Shown piece after piece: positions 23,027-30,993 of a stretch of 31,599 nucleotides of DNA. The notes beneath the pieces are model-generated. The model saw nothing but the letters and a program-made list of their open reading frames with translations, searched no databases and was not told the DNA's origin. Position numbers and translations under genes: made by a program. The first letter of the stretch is position 1, and the number at the start of each line of letters is the position of its first letter. The stretch spans positions 1-31,599 of the forward strand of contig CAZMJP010000007.1 in the NCBI GenBank assembly GCA_964566895.1, given 5' to 3'. The DNA comes from CAZMJP01 sp964566895 (GTDB taxonomy: Bacteria; Patescibacteriota; Patescibacteriia; UBA2591; UBA6264).

Positions 23027-24520
23027 ATGGTAAGAGATTACGAAAACGTTATTGGTTTAGAAATTCATTTAGAGCTTAAAACAAAAAGCAAACTCTTTTG
23101 CAGTTGCCCTAATCAAGAAACAGATTCTCCTAATTTAAATGTTTGTCCTATTTGTTTGGGACATCCGGGCGTTTTACCGGCGCTTAATAAAGAAGCGGTT
23201 GTTAGGGCTTTGAAGTTGGGGTTGGCTTTAGACGGCAAGATTTCCAACGATTGTCACTTCGACCGCAAAAACTATTTTTATCCTGATTTACCCAAGGGTT
23301 ATCAGATTAGCCAATATCAACGGCCTTTAATTAAAGGAGGGATAGTAAAAACTAACTTAGGCGCGGTTCGTTTGCAAAGAATTCATTTAGAGGAAGATAC
23401 GGCCAAACTTTTTCATTGGGAAAATGAGAGTTTGCTCGATTTTAATCGCGCTGGTATTCCGTTATTAGAAATTGTTACGGAACCGGAAATTAAAAGTCCA
23501 ATTCAAGCTAAGATTTTTCTTGAAGAGTTGCAAAAAATCATTAGATATTTGGAGATTTCCGACGCCGATATGGAAAAAGGACAATTACGTTGTGATGCCA
23601 ACATTTCCCTAAGGCCAAAAGGCGATAAAAGGCTTTATCCAAAGACGGAGATTAAAAATCTTAATTCTTTTAAAGCGGTGGAAAAAACTTTAGCCTTTGA
23701 AGTGATTAGACAGAGGGAATTATGGGATAGGGACGAGCCGCCAAGATATCAAGCCACCCGGGGTTGGGATGGAGAAGAAACAATTGAACAAAGAGGCAAA
23801 GAAGAAGAGCAAGATTATCGGTATTTCCCGGAGCCGGACTTGCCGCCTCTTAATAAAAGTACTTTTAAAGAGCAAGGGATTGATTTAGAGATTTTAAAAA
23901 AAGGTTTATCAGAATTACCTATAGATAAGAGAAAACGTTTTATCAGAGAATATGGTTTTAGTCTTTCGGGAGCGGAACTTTTAACAGAGAACAAGAAAAT
24001 GGCTGATTATACCGACAAAGTTGTTTCCGGATTTAAAAATTGGCTTTTATCTTTAGAAACTATTGAGGGCTCGGAAAAGGAGGCGTGGAGAGGTAATAAG
24101 AAACAATTTAGTAAATTATTGAGCAAGTGGTTGATAAATAACTTGATGGTTTGGCAAAAAAGAGCGCGAGGGGAAGAATTCTGCGTCAGTCCGGAGAACT
24201 TTGCGGATTTTTTAATTGCGGTTTATGAAAAAAAGATTACTGGAGTCATAGCTCGGGAGGTTTTGGAGAAAATGTTTAATACCGGCAAAGACGTTGGTCG
24301 GGTATTGGGAGAATACGATTTTAAAGCTGCGGGGAGCAAGGTTGAATTGGGAGATGTTATCAGGAAGGTGGTTGAAGACAATCCAGAAATAGTGGAAAAG
24401 TATAAAGGAGGGAAGCAAGTGGTTATTCAATATCTGATCGGGCAGGCAATGAAAAGGACCCGGGGGAAAGCCGAGCCGAACGCGATTAAAAGGTTGTTGG
24501 AAGAAAAACTGAAAAACTAA
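23027..24520 (+). CDS. gatB: Asp/Glu-tRNA amidotransferase subunit B
   Basis: A 497-residue GatB. Signatures: VIGLEIHLELKTKSKLFC, NVCPICLGHPGVLPALN, FDRKNYFYPDLPKGYQISQY, and PLLEIVTEPEI; a helical domain and the C-terminal YqeY-like domain follow (about 350-497). The GatCAB complex amidates mischarged Glu-tRNAGln or Asp-tRNAAsn; gatA and gatC are not in the window. The stop codon TAA 24518-24520 overlaps the miaA stop on the other strand by sharing CTAA. Confidence 0.96.
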   Translation: MVRDYENVIGLEIHLELKTKSKLFCSCPNQETDSPNLNVCPICLGHPGVLPALNKEAVVRALKLGLALDGKISNDCHFDRKNYFYPDLPKGYQISQYQRPLIKGGIVKTNLGAVRLQRIHLEEDTAKLFHWENESLLDFNRAGIPLLEIVTEPEIKSPIQAKIFLEELQKIIRYLEISDADMEKGQLRCDANISLRPKGDKRLYPKTEIKNLNSFKAVEKTLAFEVIRQRELWDRDEPPRYQATRGWDGEETIEQRGKEEEQDYRYFPEPDLPPLNKSTFKEQGIDLEILKKGLSELPIDKRKRFIREYGFSLSGAELLTENKKMADYTDKVVSGFKNWLLSLETIEGSEKEAWRGNKKQFSKLLSKWLINNLMVWQKRARGEEFCVSPENFADFLIAVYEKKITGVIAREVLEKMFNTGKDVGRVLGEYDFKAAGSKVELGDVIRKVVEDNPEIVEKYKGGKQVVIQYLIGQAMKRTRGKAEPNAIKRLLEEKLKN

Positions 24521-25497
24521 GCCAGAAAATTTTTAATCAGCTCCTCCGCTTTTTTCAGAGAATCAATCCATTGGATTGTTTTATTTTTTTTTCCGCCAGA
24601 GGCGGATCCGCCGTGGGCGGAAAACCAGGTCATTTGGCGGCGGGAGTACCGACGTGTATTTTTTTTAATTAAGTCAGTCGCTTGTTTTAGGGTGATTTTA
24701 TTTTGTAAATAAGAAAGGATTTCTTGATAGCCGATGGTGTTTAAAGACGGGAGAGAGGGAGAATATTTTTTAGTTAAATCTTTAGTCTCTCTAATTAGAC
24801 CTGTTTTTATCATTCCCTCCACCCTTTGGTCAATTTTTTGGTCTAGTTTTTTAGGGGGCAACTTAATCCCTATTTCTAAAACATCAAATAATTTCTGGCC
24901 CCTTTTTCTTAGTTTTGAAAAAGGTTTTTTTGTTTTCAAACAAACTTCAAGGGCCCTAATAATCCGTCGGGGATTTTTTTCTTGGACAAAACTGGCGGCG
25001 TCGGGATCCAGTTTTAGTAGTTTTTTCCAAAGATAATTCAGTCCGCGTCTCTCAATGTCTTTTTCCAGTTTTTTCCTTAGCCGTTTATCAGGGGGAACCT
25101 TGGGGATATCCAAATTATTAATGATAGCGCTGATATACAGCCCGGTGCCGCCCACCAAAAAAGGCAATTTGTTTCTTTGATGAATGCCTTTAATAATTTT
25201 AAGAGCTTTTTGTTTGAATTCGGCAACGGTGAATTCTTTGTTCGGCTTGACAATGTCTATCATATAGTGGGGGATATTGTTGATAAGAATCGGTTTTTGG
25301 TAACTATCCCTTTTCATATTATATTTTTCATCTCGTTGCGGTTTTGCCGTGCCAATATCCATTTGTTGATAAATAGTTCGGCTGTCGGCGCAAATTATTT
25401 CCCCGTTATATTTTTTTGCCAACTTTAAAGATAGCTCGGTTTTACCCGAAGCCGTTGGGCCGCAAATAACGACTAATTTAGCTAGATCTTTCTGCAT
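24517..25497 (-). CDS. miaA: tRNA dimethylallyltransferase, with a palindrome-encoded insertion
   Basis: A 326-residue enzyme that adds dimethylallyl to A37 of UNN-decoding tRNAs. It shows the P-loop GPTASGKT (13-20), CADSRTIYQQMDIGTAKP, FLVGGTGLYI and NPRRIIRALE. Near the C terminus, where the family reads RRQ-TWFR followed shortly by I-WID, this protein inserts SAHGGSASGGKKNK; residues 292-303 are encoded exactly by a 36-bp palindrome (24589-24624). The insertion keeps the frame and lies outside the catalytic core, so activity may be retained. It begins 25 nt from the divergent prsW start, and its product is the substrate of MiaB encoded nearby. Confidence 0.95.
   Translation of the reverse strand: MQKDLAKLVVICGPTASGKTELSLKLAKKYNGEIICADSRTIYQQMDIGTAKPQRDEKYNMKRDSYQKPILINNIPHYMIDIVKPNKEFTVAEFKQKALKIIKGIHQRNKLPFLVGGTGLYISAIINNLDIPKVPPDKRLRKKLEKDIERRGLNYLWKKLLKLDPDAASFVQEKNPRRIIRALEVCLKTKKPFSKLRKRGQKLFDVLEIGIKLPPKKLDQKIDQRVEGMIKTGLIRETKDLTKKYSPSLPSLNTIGYQEILSYLQNKITLKQATDLIKKNTRRYSRRQMTWFSAHGGSASGGKKNKTIQWIDSLKKAEELIKNFLA
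24589..24624. repeat. 36-bp palindrome inserted in-frame in miaA
   Basis: The sequence is symmetric about 24606/24607: outer arms TTTTCCGCC (24589-24597) and GGCGGAAAA (24616-24624), inner palindrome GCGGATCCGC (24602-24611), with 4 unpaired positions per side. Its length is a multiple of three and it encodes F-S-A-H-G-G-S-A-S-G-G-K in MiaA. It looks like a mobile palindromic element comparable in behaviour to Rickettsia palindromic elements; no relation in sequence is implied. Confidence 0.75.
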
Positions 25498-25507
25498 TTT
25501 GTTATAG

Positions 25508-25516
25508 TGTTATAAT
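25508..25516 (+). promoter_or_regulatory. Extended -10 promoter before prsW, leaderless geometry
   Basis: TGT-TATAAT (25508-25516) is a perfect extended -10; 6 nt (GTTGGG) separate it from ATG 25523, so the expected transcription start is the start codon. No good -35 is visible. On the minus strand TATAAC (25509-25514) could serve miaA, whose ATG lies 11 nt downstream. Confidence 0.5.
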
Positions 25517-25522
25517 GTTGGG

Positions 25523-26248
25523 ATGAGGGGCATTATAGATTCATTTGATTATTTATTTACTATTCTCACTTGGCAGAAGTCATTGTTATTTTTATTGTTA
25601 TCCGCCGGGCCGACCTTATTATGGCTCTTGGTTTGTTTGAGATTTGATCGTTCAGCCCCCGAGCCTAAAATTCAAATTTTTAAAACCTTTGTTTTTGGGG
25701 CGGTTTTAACCATACCGATTATTTTTGCGGCCGGATATTTAATCGGTTTTTTTGAGGGTAGCTTTCATCTGTCTGATTTAGCCCGTATTTTTGTTTTATC
25801 TTTTTTAATCGATGGCCTAATTGAAGAGTCGGCTAAATACGTTATTTTACGCTGGCGTGTTTACAAATCAACTTATTTTGACGAATTGCGCGATGGATTT
25901 ATCTACGGCATGGTTTTAGGGTTAGGATTGGCTTTTGTTGAGAACTTTCTTTACGGGTTGATTGGCAGTAGTCTTGCCGACTCAGCGACTACTATTTTAT
26001 TAAGAGGATTTACCACTACTTTCCTGCACTTTCTTTGTGGCGGAATTATTGGTTATTATTTGGGTCTGGTTAAATTTCGCGCCAGGCGGTTCTCGGTCGC
26101 TCTTGAGGGATTACTTTTAGCTATTTTATTCCACGGCCTTTATAATACAGTGATTCGATTTGACTGGTGGTGGAATATATTTCCCTTGATCATTCTTTTA
26201 ATTGGAGTTTATAGGGTTATTCTTAAGAAAATTAAGAGTTTTTCCTGA
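25523..26248 (+). CDS. PrsW-family intramembrane protease
   Basis: A 241-residue membrane protein with about seven to eight helices. The conserved PrsW positions are present: LIEESAKY (Glu-Glu), AFVENFLYG (Glu), TTFLHFLCGGIIGYY (His) and ILFHGLYN (His). B. subtilis PrsW cleaves an anti-sigma factor at site 1; the target here is unknown and no anti-sigma gene is nearby. It is divergent from miaA, and its last 17 nt overlap the 3' end of miaB on the other strand. Confidence 0.85.
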   Translation: MRGIIDSFDYLFTILTWQKSLLFLLLSAGPTLLWLLVCLRFDRSAPEPKIQIFKTFVFGAVLTIPIIFAAGYLIGFFEGSFHLSDLARIFVLSFLIDGLIEESAKYVILRWRVYKSTYFDELRDGFIYGMVLGLGLAFVENFLYGLIGSSLADSATTILLRGFTTTFLHFLCGGIIGYYLGLVKFRARRFSVALEGLLLAILFHGLYNTVIRFDWWWNIFPLIILLIGVYRVILKKIKSFS

Positions 26249-27596
26249 GCGTTTTGAATTTTCCTTTTAAACCCCAGACATTAGCTTCGTTAATTTGGCA
26301 TTTATAAAATCGGCCAATTTTTAGGAATCTATCTAAGGCTTTTTGCCCCTTACTTGATTTTGTCGAGCGGGGGAGTTGAATTTTTACATTTTTAAAAGTT
26401 TTGGTTTTACCCAAGAAAGAGTTGTCTTTTATCCTTTTTTCAATCAGAATTTCAATGGTTTTATTAATGTATTTTTTGTTATTTCCTAAAGCGGTTTTTT
26501 TTAAGATATCGGTTAATATTTTTTCCCGTTCTTTTTTTTCTTCGCTGCTGATATTGTCTTTTAAATTCGCCGCAACTGTGCCGGGACGGGGAGAATACCT
26601 GGCAATGTAGACCATATCAAATTTAGCCCACTTCATCAATTTAATTGTGTTATTAAATTGATTTTTTGTCTCGCCGGGGAAACCGACAATAATGTCAGTA
26701 GAGATGTTGATTGTTTTAATTTTGTCGCGAATTTTACGAACTAAATTTTTATAATCTTTAACCGTATAACCGCGGTTCATTTTTTTAAGGATTTCATTAT
26801 CGCCTGATTGAACCGGCAGATGGAGATAGGGCATTATTTTTTTCCCCGAAGCCATCACCTTAATTAGTTTATCGGACAAGTCTTTGGGATGAGAGGTAAT
26901 AAACGTCAACCAGAAATTGTCGGGGAGGTTATCAATTAACCCAAGAAGGTCCGCAAAGTCGACGTATTTTTCCATTTTTAAATTTTTCGATTTTTGATTT
27001 TTGATTTTTCCTTGGTATGAATTGACGTTTTGTCCTAGCAAAATAATTTCTTTATAACCCTTTTTAATCAGGCATTTAATTTCTTTTATTATTTCTTTAA
27101 CTGGTCGGCTGATTTCCTTTCCTCGGGTGTAAGGGACAACGCAATAAGCGCAGAAATTATTGCAACCGGTCATAACGGGAACGTAAGCGGAGAAAGTTGA
27201 GGCGCGTAAAGGAGAAAGGGAGAGATAATTGGCAAATTTATTTTCCGATTTGACGAGCTTTAATAAAAAGGGGAGTTTGGATAAATTCCGAATATCAAAA
27301 ATCAAATCAACCCTATTTTCCATTTTTCTTTTATCCGGCGGCAAAATGCATCCGGTGAGGATGATTTTTTGTTTTCCCGGTTTTATTTTTTCAATTAATC
27401 CATAGACGCGGTCTACGGCCGATTGGCGCACCGAACACATATTGATAATAATTAAATCAGCCGACGATATTTTATCTGTCGCTTGGCAGCCGATTTTTTC
27501 CAATACCCAACCAATCCGTTCTGAATCAGATTTATTCATTTGACATCCAAAAGTGATAATATGGTATTTCACCTCGTTAGAAATTTTTATTGGCAT
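26232..27596 (-). CDS. miaB: tRNA-2-methylthio-N6-dimethylallyladenosine synthase MiaB
   Basis: A 454-residue radical-SAM methylthiotransferase. The auxiliary cluster Cys are C18 (FGCQMNKSDSE), C54 (NMCSVRQSA) and C83 (TGCILPP); the SAM cluster is C145, C149, C152 (TGCNNFCAYC), followed by VVPYTRGKEISRP, LPVQSGDNEIL and a C-terminal TRAM domain. CQMN, SVRQ and YTRG are MiaB hallmarks. It adds the methylthio group to i6A37 made by MiaA; the two genes flank prsW. A residue stretch KNQKSKNLKMEKY (about 205-217) is a low-complexity insertion after GQNVNSY. Confidence 0.95.
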   Translation of the reverse strand: MPIKISNEVKYHIITFGCQMNKSDSERIGWVLEKIGCQATDKISSADLIIINMCSVRQSAVDRVYGLIEKIKPGKQKIILTGCILPPDKRKMENRVDLIFDIRNLSKLPFLLKLVKSENKFANYLSLSPLRASTFSAYVPVMTGCNNFCAYCVVPYTRGKEISRPVKEIIKEIKCLIKKGYKEIILLGQNVNSYQGKIKNQKSKNLKMEKYVDFADLLGLIDNLPDNFWLTFITSHPKDLSDKLIKVMASGKKIMPYLHLPVQSGDNEILKKMNRGYTVKDYKNLVRKIRDKIKTINISTDIIVGFPGETKNQFNNTIKLMKWAKFDMVYIARYSPRPGTVAANLKDNISSEEKKEREKILTDILKKTALGNNKKYINKTIEILIEKRIKDNSFLGKTKTFKNVKIQLPRSTKSSKGQKALDRFLKIGRFYKCQINEANVWGLKGKFKTLRKNS

Positions 27597-27654
27597 ATTA
27601 GTTAAATAATGAGTTTATACAAACACCGATAGATGATTTCTAACGTGGTTCATA

Positions 27655-27694
27655 AAAACATTAAAACATTAGAACATTAGAACATTTTAATATT
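27655..27694. repeat. Tandem 8-bp repeat AAAACATT/AGAACATT
   Basis: Four clear units (two AAAACATT at 27655-27670, two AGAACATT at 27671-27686) and one degenerate (TTAATATT) form a tandem array in the spacer between miaB and the secreted-protein gene. It shares 19 identical nt (27671-27689) with 18141-18159. Confidence 0.65.
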
Positions 27695-27722
27695 TTAACA
27701 AAAAGTTAGGTTTTAGTAAAAC

Positions 27723-27755
27723 AAAAAGGGCTGGAAATTCAGCCCATTTTTGTTT
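27723..27755. terminator. Bidirectional intrinsic terminator
   Basis: GGGCTG (27728-27733) and CAGCCC (27740-27745) form a stem with a 6-nt loop, flanked by an A-run (27723-27727) and T-run (27747-27751). It can act on both strands; on the minus strand it lies 14-46 nt after the stop of the 969-residue gene. Confidence 0.85.
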
Positions 27756-27768
27756 CTAATCATCTTGA

Positions 27769-30678
27769 TTATCTTTGGGGCGCAACTTTATTAATTGACT
27801 TTTGTGTTTCAACTTGTTTTTGAACAGGAACCACTTTCTCCACTTGATTTAGCTGCAAATTCGTGGTCGGTATTTCCCTTTGAATTCTCGGGTCTGCGGA
27901 ATTCGGACATTTGTCCACCTTGGCCCAACCGTCAGGCACGTCGCAGGGAGTGGGGAATTCTTTACATACCCCATCTTTCATTGCCGGGGTAATGACTTGA
28001 ATACAGGTGCCCGTTTCTTTTTCTCTTTCTCTGGAAGGCAGGGAAGAAGAAGGAATGGATTTAATTGGTTCGATTATTCGCGGTTGAGACGGAATCGCCG
28101 GTTGTGAGGAAGTGGTTGGCCGAGTTGGTTCTTCCGGCAATGGTTTTTCTCCCAATTCCATACATTCATATTTCAAAGGACAGTCGTTTTTATCTTTTTC
28201 TACGGCGATTAAGACGCCGTTTTCGCAGGCCGGTTTTGATGCTTCGGGGCAGACAAGGCCGCGGCTTGGAGTTTCTTTGCCGCTGTTTTTGCCGCATTCA
28301 CCCCTAAATAAAGCCCATTCTTCGCAATCCGTGCCGTCAGGCAAATAGCAGATTCCGAATTGGCCCCTATTTTCATCAGTTTTCATTTCTAATTTTCCGC
28401 CCATTTTAATACAGTATTCCGAAGCCGGGTTGGCGATTTGAGTTTTTCCCTCTTCGGTAACTATTGGCGAAATTATTTTTTCTTTTAATTTTTTTGCCGT
28501 GTCAATAAGCATTTCTTCCGGAATGTCGTTTAGTCTTTCTTTTATCTGTTGAGGCAAAATTTTAACCACGTCTTTTATTTGTTCTTTTTCTTCTTCAGAG
28601 AGATTCATTTTATCCAAAGGCAGTTCCACCGTTTTTTCCGAAGTAACCAGCGGCTCAACGCTTTTTTGGTATTCCAACCATTCCTTTTCTAAGGTTCCTT
28701 GTTTAATCTCATTGGAAATTTTCTCCATTACCTCCGTTCCTTGCCCGCTTTCAGTTTTAGTTTTTAGAAAATCACTAACCAGATTCTCCATTTTTTGTTC
28801 CATTTGCTGAACCCGGTCTTGCGCCACATTTTGTCGCAATTCTTTTTCTTTAATCATTCTTTTTAAGGAAGCGATTTGTTGCAGGCCGGCTGTAGCTTGA
28901 CCAAAGGCCCGTCCGAAATCACCCTGATTAAAAGCAATTTCGGCTTCGGTGAGGTGTTTTTTGGCGACCTCAATCAAATTTGAGTCGCTTAAGTACTTTT
29001 TAAACAATTCGTTTCCAACTGTTTCTTCTAAAGAGGATTTTGCTTTATCTAATTGTTCTTTGGCTTTTTCCGAAGTTATTTCTTCAATTTTTTCTTCAAT
29101 TTTTTCTTCAACGCGGTTGAGAATTTCCGGCATCTTCGTTTTCAGTTCCTGTTCCACGTTTTGCATTTTTTCTTTAAGATACTGGATTTTTTCCACGTCT
29201 TGGATATTTTGAATTTTTTCTTGGATTTTTTCCGCTTGTTTATCTAAAATTACGTTTACGATCTCTTCTGGCAGGCCGGACTCTTTGATAGTTTCTATTT
29301 GTTCGGGAGAGTTGCCGGCGATTTTCTCCAAAACCAGATTTTTTTGTTCTTCAGTAACGGCGGCGCTAATTTCGTCTTTTATTCCGTTGACGATTCTTTC
29401 TCTGGTTTGAGTTAATAATTCTTTTTTTTCCTGGGAGACAATTTTTTCCACTTCTTTTATAATTTCCAGTTGTCTGATGTCTTTTACTTTTTCAATTTTA
29501 TTCAAAAGGGTAGTTTGTGTTCCGGGGAAAGCGGGGTTTTCAAGATTTTTTCTCAAATCGTCAATAGCTGTGTTTTTGACTTCTAGAACTTTATCGACAG
29601 CCTCCGGAGGAAGATTGTTCTCCAGCTCTTTAAGTGCTCTTAAATTTTCTATATTTCCTTGCTGTAAAGGAGCAAGAAAATTGTTTTTTTGTTCTTCGTT
29701 GAGCGTTTGTATTTTCTTTTCCACTTTTTCAACGGTTTTTTCCGCGGCTTTTTCCAATTCTTGGCGAGCAACTTCCGGAATATCTTTTTGAATCACTTCC
29801 TGAATGATTGTTAATTGAAGAGCCTGGTTGCCACTGACGTTTTCAAGATAGTTTTGAAGTTTTTCTTTTTCCTGCACTTGGTTTATTTTCCTTTCCAAAT
29901 TTTGAAGGACGTTTTCTTGAGCTTGACGGATGGCTTCGCGGGCCTGCTCGGGAACTTTTTGTTCCACCGCCTTTAAGACCTCCAAGTTTTTAAAATCCTT
30001 AAATTCGCTGCCGGTTTGATTTTGCAGGGCCAAATTTATTTGATTTTGTATTTGTTCCGGCGGGACAAGATTGACAAGGGCCGTGCCCAGGTTTTCCAGA
30101 CCTTGGTTTTTCGCCTGATTGGTTTCATTGGTTTGTTCTCCTCCCAGATTCTTTTCAATGCCGTCAATCAGATTTTGTTGTTTAAAAGAGCTATCAATGA
30201 TTTTTTTTGCCAGTTCGTCGGCCCTTTTTTGCAGTTTGTCAGAAAAATTTTCTACCGTTTTCGTCAGCCCGTTAATTTCTCTAGTGTAACCTTTCAGGAC
30301 TTTGGCCGCCAATTCGGGCTCATTTTTTAGCTCCGCGGTTTTTTTCGCTTCAATCAGTTTTTCATTGGCGTATTGGAGTTTGAGCTCAATTTTTTTCATC
30401 GGGTCAAAAGTAAGGGTTGATTTCAGACCTCGCCAGATGTTTTTAATTTGATAATACGGACTGGTGGGCAAAATGGTCGGTTCTTTGACGTTCAAGTCCG
30501 CGGCCGTGACGTTTTCGTCCATTTCCGCTTCGGACGAAACAACCGGGACCGCCGAAGTTTGTTCGACATCTACGGTTTCCGGCTGGGATTCTTGAGCTTT
30601 AATTTTGCCGAAAGGCAGAATCAGAACCGCGGCAAAAATTAAAGCAAAAATTTTCATAAACGCTTGTTTTTTGTCCAT
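27769..30678 (-). CDS. Large secreted coiled protein: DUF5667-like domain, helical repeats, DUF333 and Cys-rich tail
   Basis: A 969-residue exported protein. Residues 1-28 form a signal peptide ending near KAQ. LPTSPYYQIKNIWRGLKSTLTF (70-91) followed by AxEKLIEAKK fits DUF5667. Residues 226-507 contain five degenerate repeats of about 52-58 residues (starting near 226, 284, 342, 398, 456), each with a hydrophobic-E-x-x-(V/I/L)-P-like step then a long charged helix. Another helical part follows (508-740). At 750-797, NPASEYCIKMGGKLEM…CEEWALFRGEC is a DUF333 domain. The Pro/Ser-rich tail carries two Cys-rich modules (810-839 and 890-925) and a Gln/Val-rich end. It probably forms an elongated surface or periplasmic structure; function unknown. 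TATAAT at 30700-30705 (minus strand) lies 21 nt before ATG. Confidence 0.85.
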   Translation of the reverse strand: MDKKQAFMKIFALIFAAVLILPFGKIKAQESQPETVDVEQTSAVPVVSSEAEMDENVTAADLNVKEPTILPTSPYYQIKNIWRGLKSTLTFDPMKKIELKLQYANEKLIEAKKTAELKNEPELAAKVLKGYTREINGLTKTVENFSDKLQKRADELAKKIIDSSFKQQNLIDGIEKNLGGEQTNETNQAKNQGLENLGTALVNLVPPEQIQNQINLALQNQTGSEFKDFKNLEVLKAVEQKVPEQAREAIRQAQENVLQNLERKINQVQEKEKLQNYLENVSGNQALQLTIIQEVIQKDIPEVARQELEKAAEKTVEKVEKKIQTLNEEQKNNFLAPLQQGNIENLRALKELENNLPPEAVDKVLEVKNTAIDDLRKNLENPAFPGTQTTLLNKIEKVKDIRQLEIIKEVEKIVSQEKKELLTQTRERIVNGIKDEISAAVTEEQKNLVLEKIAGNSPEQIETIKESGLPEEIVNVILDKQAEKIQEKIQNIQDVEKIQYLKEKMQNVEQELKTKMPEILNRVEEKIEEKIEEITSEKAKEQLDKAKSSLEETVGNELFKKYLSDSNLIEVAKKHLTEAEIAFNQGDFGRAFGQATAGLQQIASLKRMIKEKELRQNVAQDRVQQMEQKMENLVSDFLKTKTESGQGTEVMEKISNEIKQGTLEKEWLEYQKSVEPLVTSEKTVELPLDKMNLSEEEKEQIKDVVKILPQQIKERLNDIPEEMLIDTAKKLKEKIISPIVTEEGKTQIANPASEYCIKMGGKLEMKTDENRGQFGICYLPDGTDCEEWALFRGECGKNSGKETPSRGLVCPEASKPACENGVLIAVEKDKNDCPLKYECMELGEKPLPEEPTRPTTSSQPAIPSQPRIIEPIKSIPSSSLPSREREKETGTCIQVITPAMKDGVCKEFPTPCDVPDGWAKVDKCPNSADPRIQREIPTTNLQLNQVEKVVPVQKQVETQKSINKVAPQR

Positions 30679-30699
30679 AAAACGTAAAATTAACGGATT

Positions 30700-30705
30700 A
30701 TTATA
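30700..30705 (-). promoter_or_regulatory. Candidate -10 of the secreted-protein gene
   Basis: TATAAT on the minus strand, 21 nt before the ATG at 30678; transcription would start about 15 nt upstream of it. No convincing -35 is seen. It falls in the 45-nt gap after the stop of the preceding gene. Confidence 0.35.
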
Positions 30706-30723
30706 TTGTTTTTTTAAATAATT

Positions 30724-30933
30724 TTAAAGGTTTTCATGTTCGAGTTTTATGCCGTCCTGGTCGAATCTCGCAAATAAGCCGTAAGTTCTTCTCGGATCGT
30801 CTTTTCTTTGCAAGGTTATATGTTCGCCTGAGTAAGGATTGAGATAATGATAAACCGTATATTGTCCCGCATCGGGCTGTTTTTTCAGCCAGTCCATCGC
30901 TTTCTCGCATTCTTTTACAAATTCCACCGCCAT
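30724..30933 (-). CDS. C-terminal part of a gene split by an amber codon, hypothetical
   Basis: From ATG 30933 the frame encodes 69 residues, MAVEFVKECEKAMDWLKKQP then DAGQYTVYHYLNPYSGEHIT and KDDPRRTYGLFARFDQDGIKLEHENL. No family is recognised. The same frame stays open upstream for 20 further sense codons (ENIFQDKIKEFNIDKDSLKQ) back to TAG 30994-30996, which is the stop of the next upstream small gene. The intervening residues read like protein, so this is probably the second half of one gene of about 147 codons. If it is independent, initiation at 30933 has no ribosome-binding site. Confidence 0.45.
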   Translation of the reverse strand: MAVEFVKECEKAMDWLKKQPDAGQYTVYHYLNPYSGEHITLQRKDDPRRTYGLFARFDQDGIKLEHENL

Positions 30934-30993
30934 TTGTTTTAAAGAATCCTTGTCGATGTTAAATTCCTTGATTTTATCTTGAAAAATATTTTC

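Noticed and set aside
29053..29247. Phe-rich open frames opposite the 969-residue gene
   Set aside because: Phe/Ser-rich translations are the expected antisense of Glu/Lys-rich helical repeats.
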